A DNA stretch of 64,000 bases from Hominenteromicrobium sp964531265 (GTDB taxonomy: Bacteria > Bacillota > Clostridia > Oscillospirales > Acutalibacteraceae): assembly GCA_964531265.1 (NCBI GenBank), contig CAZHDW010000013.1, forward strand, positions 1 to 64,000, in the 5' to 3' direction. The notes beneath the pieces were generated by a model, which worked only from the letters and a program-made list of their open reading frames with translations, had not been told where the DNA came from and ran no database searches. The translations under genes were made by a program, and so were the position numbers. The stretch's first letter is position 1. Each line of letters begins with the position of its first letter. Of the stretch, positions 59,861-64,000 are shown one piece after another.

Positions 59861-60120
59861 AGCGAAAAAATATGCTAACTTAAAAACCCGGTGCAGTTCG
59901 CACCAAACAAACCGATCGATTGTCCGTCCGAGGCTACCGCTAATGGCAACATAGGTTGCTTTGGTAGCAGAAGAGCTTAGGAACATAGTCAATGCTTGAG
60001 AGCATTTTCGCGTCTCTTGAAAAACTATCAACCAACTCACAGCACATTTCACAAAACGGTACATTCATCTTGTGCATTTTCGCCGATGCACTCTGTGCAA
60101 AGCGTGCTGATGGAAGTAAA
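59861..60120. other. Probable remains of the transposon 3' end
   Basis: Non-coding. It contains GC-richer patches with local inverted-repeat character (59883-59990) in otherwise AT-rich sequence. It may include what is left of the tnpB 3' end and omega-RNA region, but I cannot match a specific hairpin. Confidence 0.3.
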
Positions 60121-60151
60121 TAGTACAGGAGATACCTAAAAGAGGTAAATT

Positions 60152-60577
60152 ATGATAAGAGAGCTGATACATGAACCGATATTCCTTGCAGGAAAGTCAG
60201 AGCCTGCTACTCATGAAGATTTGCAGGCGGCACAGGATCTTCTGGACACGCTGACCGCGCACCGCGAAGCCTGTGTCGGAATGGCCGCAAATATGATAGG
60301 CATTCGCAAATGCATTATTGCGTTCCTGGATGAAAGTGGCAAGAAGCCCACATACACCGTGATGCTGAACCCGGTCATTCTCAAGAAGGATCAGCCCTAT
60401 GACACCGAGGAGGGCTGTCTGTCGCTTCTCGGCGGCCCGCGCAAATGCAAGCGATATCGAAGCATAAAGGTTCAGTACCTGACCACCGAAATGCAACAGC
60501 GCATTAAAAGCTACAGCGGCTTTACCGCTCAAATAATTCAGCATGAGATCGACCACTGCAACGGCGTTCTTATCTGA
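60152..60577 (+). CDS. Peptide deformylase-like protein with altered motif 1
   Basis: 141 residues. Motif 1, normally Gly-x-Gly-x-Ala-Ala-x-Gln, reads CVGMAANMIG, so Met48 replaces the Gln that stabilises the transition state. Motif 2 EEGCLSL with the zinc Cys and motif 3 IQHEIDHCNG with His/Glu/His are intact. Deformylases remove formyl from new proteins. The Gln change also occurs in some clostridial homologues, to my recollection, so activity is uncertain; the canonical def gene must lie elsewhere. It follows the transposon relic. Confidence 0.8.
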   Translation: MIRELIHEPIFLAGKSEPATHEDLQAAQDLLDTLTAHREACVGMAANMIGIRKCIIAFLDESGKKPTYTVMLNPVILKKDQPYDTEEGCLSLLGGPRKCKRYRSIKVQYLTTEMQQRIKSYSGFTAQIIQHEIDHCNGVLI

Positions 60578-60626
60578 TGCTTTCCCCCTCTCACATTCCG
60601 GTGAAAAACGTCTGTAATTAACACTA

Positions 60627-60661
60627 AAATGCCGTGCAGCCAAAGCAGCTGCGCGGCATTT
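60627..60661 (+). terminator. Stem-loop after the deformylase-like gene
   Basis: aaatgccg with cggcattt, extended by an inner gcagc/gctgc helix. A weak T run follows. Confidence 0.65.
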
Positions 60662-60703
60662 ATTGTAAACAGAAGCTCATTCAGATATACTTTTAGAAAC
60701 AAA

Positions 60704-60733
60704 AAACCGAGTATCCAAAAGGATACTCGGTTT
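60704..60733 (-). terminator. Terminator of tRNA-Leu
   Basis: A 13-bp stem (60704-60716 with 60721-60733), loop aaaa. The minus-strand RNA continues TTTGTTTC. It overlaps the last base of the encoded CCA. Confidence 0.85.
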
Positions 60734-60816
60734 GGTGCGCGAAACGGGACTTGAACCCGTACGTCAGAGACACACGCCCCTCAAACGTGCCTGTCTGCCA
60801 ATTCCAGCACTCGCGC
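60733..60816 (-). tRNA. tRNA-Leu (anticodon GAG)
   Basis: 84 nt with a long variable arm and an encoded CCA. The acceptor stem starts GCGCGAG, the anticodon loop is TTGAGGG with anticodon GAG, and the T arm is CGGGTTCAAGTCCCG. It reads CUC and CUU leucine codons and stands 54 nt behind the carboxylesterase gene. Confidence 0.95.
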
Positions 60817-60869
60817 TCAACACGAGATATTATATCAGCAAACCCGACGTTTGTCAATAGTTTTTTCAA

Positions 60870-62195
60870 TTATTCTACTATGATTGTGTCCTGCTCTGCT
60901 ATTCTCTCGGAAAGCAGCATTTGCACGGGTGTTTCTTTCGTATATGGATGCCAGATCGGGAGCTCTTCCCCGTTCGGGTCGCCGGACTTTGCGAAATTAG
61001 CCCAATAAGCGGACATCGCTTTTTCAAGCTTATAGTCACATTCCTCCCACGGACGCCATGCTCTGTCCAGCGTATGGAATTCGTACCACAGCTCAGAAGA
61101 ATGGAAAGCACCTGCATCGTCCCCCGGAAGCTTACGGTTGAAATAGTACAGATAGGCCGGTTTTCTCCCGAGCTTTATCTGATTATCTCCCCACATAACG
61201 GCGCTTCTCTCAAGCAGGCGTGTCTCAAAACCGATGTCGTTTCCGGTGGAACCGATCATGTAGTCGATATCGTGAGCATTTCCGTTGAGCGCCGCTGCAT
61301 CGGTATTCTCGGTGAGAAGAACTCCGTCCACTACAGGGCTCCAGCCAAGGCCGCCGTCATCCGATTGTATAGTATACTGCACATCGGCAATCCTTTCCGC
61401 AGGTATTTTTCTCATATCCTCAATGGTTTCGGCACCGAGCGCCTCCATGAGCTTTCTTGCCACTGCTTCACGGGATTCTGGTGAACCACCACCACCCAGG
61501 GCCTTGATTCCACCGCCACTCTGCAAAATGGCGCGCTTTATCTTGCCCTCTGTGAGCTTAGAGGATATCAGTATCTGCACGCTCATGCAACCTGCTGACT
61601 GACCTGCAACCGTGATATTATCCGGGTCACCGCCGAATGCGGAAATATTCTCGCGAACCCAATCAAGTGCGGCTATCTGGTCATAGATGCCGTAATTGCC
61701 GGATATCCCCTCTTCGTTCTCAGCCGCCAGTTCGGGGTGAACCATGAAGCCCAGCGCGCCTACACGATAATTTATGGAGACGAAAATCACGCCGTTGCGG
61801 GCAAATTGCTCACCGTCAAATTCCTTTTCAGCGCCGCATCCATGCAGGAACGCACCACCGTGTATCCAGAAAAACACCGGCAGCTTGCCGGCTGTTCTGT
61901 TAGCAGGCGTCCAGATATTCAGGTACAGGCAATCCTCGTTTCTTGCGATCTTCTCATCCGTATAGAATTCCTTTGCATAGAAGCCCTCGCGTGTAAGATC
62001 AGCCTGCGGAGCTTTTGCCGAAAACTCCTTGGCCTCGCGAACACCCTCCCAGGATTTCTTCGGCTGCGGACGCTTCCATCTGAGCTCGCCCACTGGCGCC
62101 TCGGCGTACGGAACGCCCTTAAAAACCACCGACTGACGGTCGGCCGAAGCATAGCCCTCCAGCTTTCCCTGATGAACCTCAACTACGGTTTGCAT
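60870..62195 (-). CDS. Type B carboxylesterase
   Basis: 441 residues from the ATG at 62195, which follows GGAGG by 7 nt. The alpha/beta hydrolase has the oxyanion-hole motif WIHGGAFLHG near 105-115, the nucleophile in GQSAG (near 182) and the acid/His region (FHSSELWYEFH) near the end. EDCLYLNIWTPANR is the type B signature. It is shorter than the usual 490-500 residues, lacking part of the C-terminal region. The substrate is unknown; feruloyl or acetyl sugar esters are possible. No signal peptide. Confidence 0.87.
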   Translation of the reverse strand: MQTVVEVHQGKLEGYASADRQSVVFKGVPYAEAPVGELRWKRPQPKKSWEGVREAKEFSAKAPQADLTREGFYAKEFYTDEKIARNEDCLYLNIWTPANRTAGKLPVFFWIHGGAFLHGCGAEKEFDGEQFARNGVIFVSINYRVGALGFMVHPELAAENEEGISGNYGIYDQIAALDWVRENISAFGGDPDNITVAGQSAGCMSVQILISSKLTEGKIKRAILQSGGGIKALGGGGSPESREAVARKLMEALGAETIEDMRKIPAERIADVQYTIQSDDGGLGWSPVVDGVLLTENTDAAALNGNAHDIDYMIGSTGNDIGFETRLLERSAVMWGDNQIKLGRKPAYLYYFNRKLPGDDAGAFHSSELWYEFHTLDRAWRPWEECDYKLEKAMSAYWANFAKSGDPNGEELPIWHPYTKETPVQMLLSERIAEQDTIIVE

Positions 62196-62253
62196 TACAA
62201 CTCCTCCAAACATATTTATTCAGAGCCGCACGATACAGCTCATGTAAAACAAA

Positions 62254-63066
62254 TCAAAGAGAAAAAAGCTTTGCGAAATTATCGTAGAGCATTTTTCTGT
62301 TATCCTCTTCGCCATAACCCATGGAAAAGAATCTTCCAAGCTCATCCTTTGGCGTCCACATTGGAAAATCAGTTCCGAACATGGTTTTTTCCACACCGAA
62401 ATGCTCTATGCTGCGACGTGCATCCTCAACGCTGCACGCAAAAAGTGAGCTGCTTGTGTCGACATACACATTTGTTCCATGCAACACTGCTCTGGCATCA
62501 TTCCACTCGCGATAACCGCCGAGATGCGCTGCTATGCACACAAAATCCGGCTGCTTCTCAAGTACATTTGCAAGTCTTCTGGGAGAAGAAAAGTCCATTC
62601 TGTCATCCCCCGTGTGGAACAGCACTATCATACCGCGACGAGTGCACTCAGCATAGACTTCAAGCATGTTCTCGTCATCGATATGGAACCGCTGAAAATC
62701 CGGGTGCAGCTTAATTCCTCTGAGCCCCAACGACTGAATTCTGTCAAGCTCCCCTGCGATATCGGTAACATCCTGATGCCATGCACCGAGGCCGATGAAC
62801 TCCGGATATTTTTTGCACTTTTCCGCAATGAAATTATTGATGGATTCCACCTGCTCAACCTTGGTCGCGACGGAGCACACGAGAAATCTTTCAATTCCGG
62901 CTGCTGTGCCCTCCTCATGCAGAATATGCGGCAGCCCTACCTCATCCATGGGAATATCGTAGAATTTGCCGACATTGGCCGTGGCCTTTTCCGCTATTTT
63001 TCCCGGATATATATGCGCATGTGCATCAGCCACCCTATAAACAACACCGTTATGCGTTACTGCCAT
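62254..63066 (-). CDS. Amidohydrolase 2 family hydrolase
   Basis: 270 residues from the ATG at 63066, which follows AAAGGGA by about 8 nt and overlaps the end of queH by 17 nt. Metal residues lie in ADAHAHIYPG, VLFHTGDD, IAAHLGG and GTDFPMW, and GIKLHPDFQRF is shared with the protein at 54619-55422. It belongs to the ACMSD-like amidohydrolases. The substrate is unknown. It is in a co-directional run queH - amidohydrolase - carboxylesterase. Confidence 0.85.
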   Translation of the reverse strand: MAVTHNGVVYRVADAHAHIYPGKIAEKATANVGKFYDIPMDEVGLPHILHEEGTAAGIERFLVCSVATKVEQVESINNFIAEKCKKYPEFIGLGAWHQDVTDIAGELDRIQSLGLRGIKLHPDFQRFHIDDENMLEVYAECTRRGMIVLFHTGDDRMDFSSPRRLANVLEKQPDFVCIAAHLGGYREWNDARAVLHGTNVYVDTSSSLFACSVEDARRSIEHFGVEKTMFGTDFPMWTPKDELGRFFSMGYGEEDNRKMLYDNFAKLFSL

Positions 63067-63691
63067 TTTTCTTATCCCTTTCCATTTTTGAATAAATGCA
63101 TCCGCAAAAATCCTGCCGATAAAGCTCATACTCCTTCGACAGCACTATTGAACGCTTGTAGCCATCCTTTTTCTTGAAATCAGACGGCAAATGAGCCGCG
63201 CCGTATTTCACACCGACCTCTTCCCCTATCTCATTCAGCTTAGCTGCATTTTTCAGCGGACTGATCGTCAAAGTGGTCGCAAAATAGTCAAAGCCATACT
63301 CTTTTGCGTATTTTGCCGCAGCCTCAAGGCGCAGACGATAGCAGACAAAGCACCTTTCGCCGCCCTCCGGAATATCCTCCATGCCCTTTACTGCTTCAAA
63401 AAAGAGCGCAGGGTCATACTCCGTCCTTATCAGCTTTACAGTCCTTGCTGACGGCATTTCACGTATTAACCTTTCCAGCTCATCCTCACGCTTTTCAAAT
63501 TCCGCTTTCGGAGAAATATTCGGATTAAAAAACAACACGGATATGTCAAAGCTCTCCGCAAGTCTTTCCAGCACGGCGCTTGAGCATGGCGCGCAGCAAG
63601 CATGCAAAAGCAGCGACGGCCGCAAAGCCTTTGCTTTGAGCTCATTAATTATCTTATCAAGTTCTTTTGAGTAATTTCTTATAGTATTCAT
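63050..63691 (-). CDS. queH: Epoxyqueuosine reductase QueH
   Basis: 213 residues of the former DUF208 family. It has LLLHACCAPCSSAVLERL at 27-44 with the CC pair, a GGERCFVCYRLRLE Cys pair near 112, and DFCGCIYS near 197, which supply the iron-sulfur and second-metal ligands. QueH carries out the last step of queuosine formation, reducing epoxyqueuosine in tRNA, as a replacement for QueG. No other que genes are adjacent. It heads the operon. Confidence 0.9.
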   Translation of the reverse strand: MNTIRNYSKELDKIINELKAKALRPSLLLHACCAPCSSAVLERLAESFDISVLFFNPNISPKAEFEKREDELERLIREMPSARTVKLIRTEYDPALFFEAVKGMEDIPEGGERCFVCYRLRLEAAAKYAKEYGFDYFATTLTISPLKNAAKLNEIGEEVGVKYGAAHLPSDFKKKDGYKRSIVLSKEYELYRQDFCGCIYSKMERDKKNGSNA

Positions 63692-63778
63692 GCATTAATT
63701 GTATCATAAACAGCAGTCATCCGCAATATCCGTCAGATCAAAAAAATGCAGGACGAAATCAAAAACGTTGCAAAAAAT

Positions 63779-63807
63779 AACCAACCACTGTTTTCAATGG
63801 TTGGTTC
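63779..63807 (-). terminator. Terminator of the right-edge gene
   Basis: aaccaacca with tggttggtt (9 bp). The minus-strand RNA continues in a T-rich run (ATTTTTTGC). It lies 8 nt past the stop of the short frame at the edge. Confidence 0.8.
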
Positions 63808-63814
63808 TAGTCTC

Positions 63815-63979
63815 TTATTCACTCAGCATTTGCTGCATTGCCGTATATGAGCTATGGATGATTTCACTATAATCCTCGCCGTTGAGATACGATCTATAGC
63901 ATTTGACCGCCATGCTTTCAAGCTCCGCATTCAGCGCCCCGGAAAAATATGCGACGTTATCTGATCTCTTACAGCGCAA
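63815..63979 (-). CDS. Short C-terminal frame at right edge (fragment or small gene)
   Basis: A 54-codon frame ending at TAA 63815-63817 directly before a good terminator. The last residues read AMQQMLSE, and a segment KCYRSYLNGEDYSEIIHSS looks coding. Upstream it is closed by a TGA (63988-63986), and no start with a strong ribosome site is visible (a TTG at 63979, an ATG near 63912 behind GGAG). It could be the end of a frameshifted gene. I recognise no family. Confidence 0.35.
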   Translation of the reverse strand: MRCKRSDNVAYFSGALNAELESMAVKCYRSYLNGEDYSEIIHSSYTAMQQMLSE

Positions 63980-64000
63980 ACCTCTTCAAAATTTTCATTA

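Overview
This window reads as chromosome from a spore-forming, anaerobic, gut-type Firmicute of the class Clostridia. The evidence is the four-gene ctsR-mcsA-mcsB-clpC stress operon, DnaD/DnaI-type primosome proteins, an alpha/beta-type small acid-soluble spore protein, a BofC-C-like protein, strong GGAGG ribosome sites, sigma-A promoters of TTGACA-(16/17)-TATAAT type, and a heavy load of sugar-acid and deoxysugar enzymes. No species name is justified from sequence alone. Genes lie on both strands in short operons, most of them closed by clear stem-loop terminators.

Layout. 1-5.4 kb: the 5' part of a large leucine-rich-repeat surface protein (runs off the left edge), cysK, an operon cyclophilin lipoprotein-trxA-thioesterase, and an S1-domain protein. 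5.4-10.1 kb: clpC, mcsB, mcsA, ctsR with a CtsR operator and promoter. 10.2-13.1 kb: a 41-residue cysteine-rich membrane microprotein, an HD-PHP-TSCPD operon, and an ArsR-NifX fusion with a His/Cys-rich tail and two matching operators. 13.2-24.4 kb: three Gfo/Idh/MocA oxidoreductases, a TIM-barrel isomerase, YitT, Nudix, MarR with a divergent nitroreductase, an AEC transporter with a broken macrodomain ADP-ribose hydrolase, and a flavoprotein-aldo/keto reductase operon behind a MerR-type 19-bp-spacer promoter. 24.7-32.3 kb: a GH106-like glycosidase, an M24 peptidase, a response regulator/histidine kinase operon with two membrane proteins, and tRNA-Thr. 32.4-43.6 kb: dnaD, dnaI, a transglutaminase-like lipoprotein that lacks the catalytic Cys, an M3 peptidase, SulP, AraC with a divergent six-hairpin glycosidase, and MATE plus a 55-residue membrane protein. 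43.6-52.2 kb: fucI-fucA, dCMP deaminase, an Lsa-type ABC-F protein, acyltransferase 3, prfB, and a RING/zinc-ribbon membrane protein. 52.2-64 kb: galU, rpsF-ssb-rpsR, two related amidohydrolases, a ferritin-like protein, class A PBP, BofC-like protein, SASP, a TnpB relic, a deviant peptide deformylase, tRNA-Leu, a carboxylesterase, and queH.

Functionally the window mixes housekeeping (protein quality control, replication restart, translation, redox) with glycan scavenging: rhamnosidase-like and six-hairpin glycosidases, fucose isomerase and aldolase, and inositol-type dehydrogenases. No defence island, prophage, CRISPR array or intact transposon is visible. The most unusual material is regulatory or degenerate: the MerR-type promoter, the twin-operator ArsR-NifX fusion with a possible internal start, the truncated macrodomain gene, the transglutaminase and deformylase homologues with altered active sites, and the TnpB relic. 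I did not find a clear, large, previously undescribed multi-gene system.
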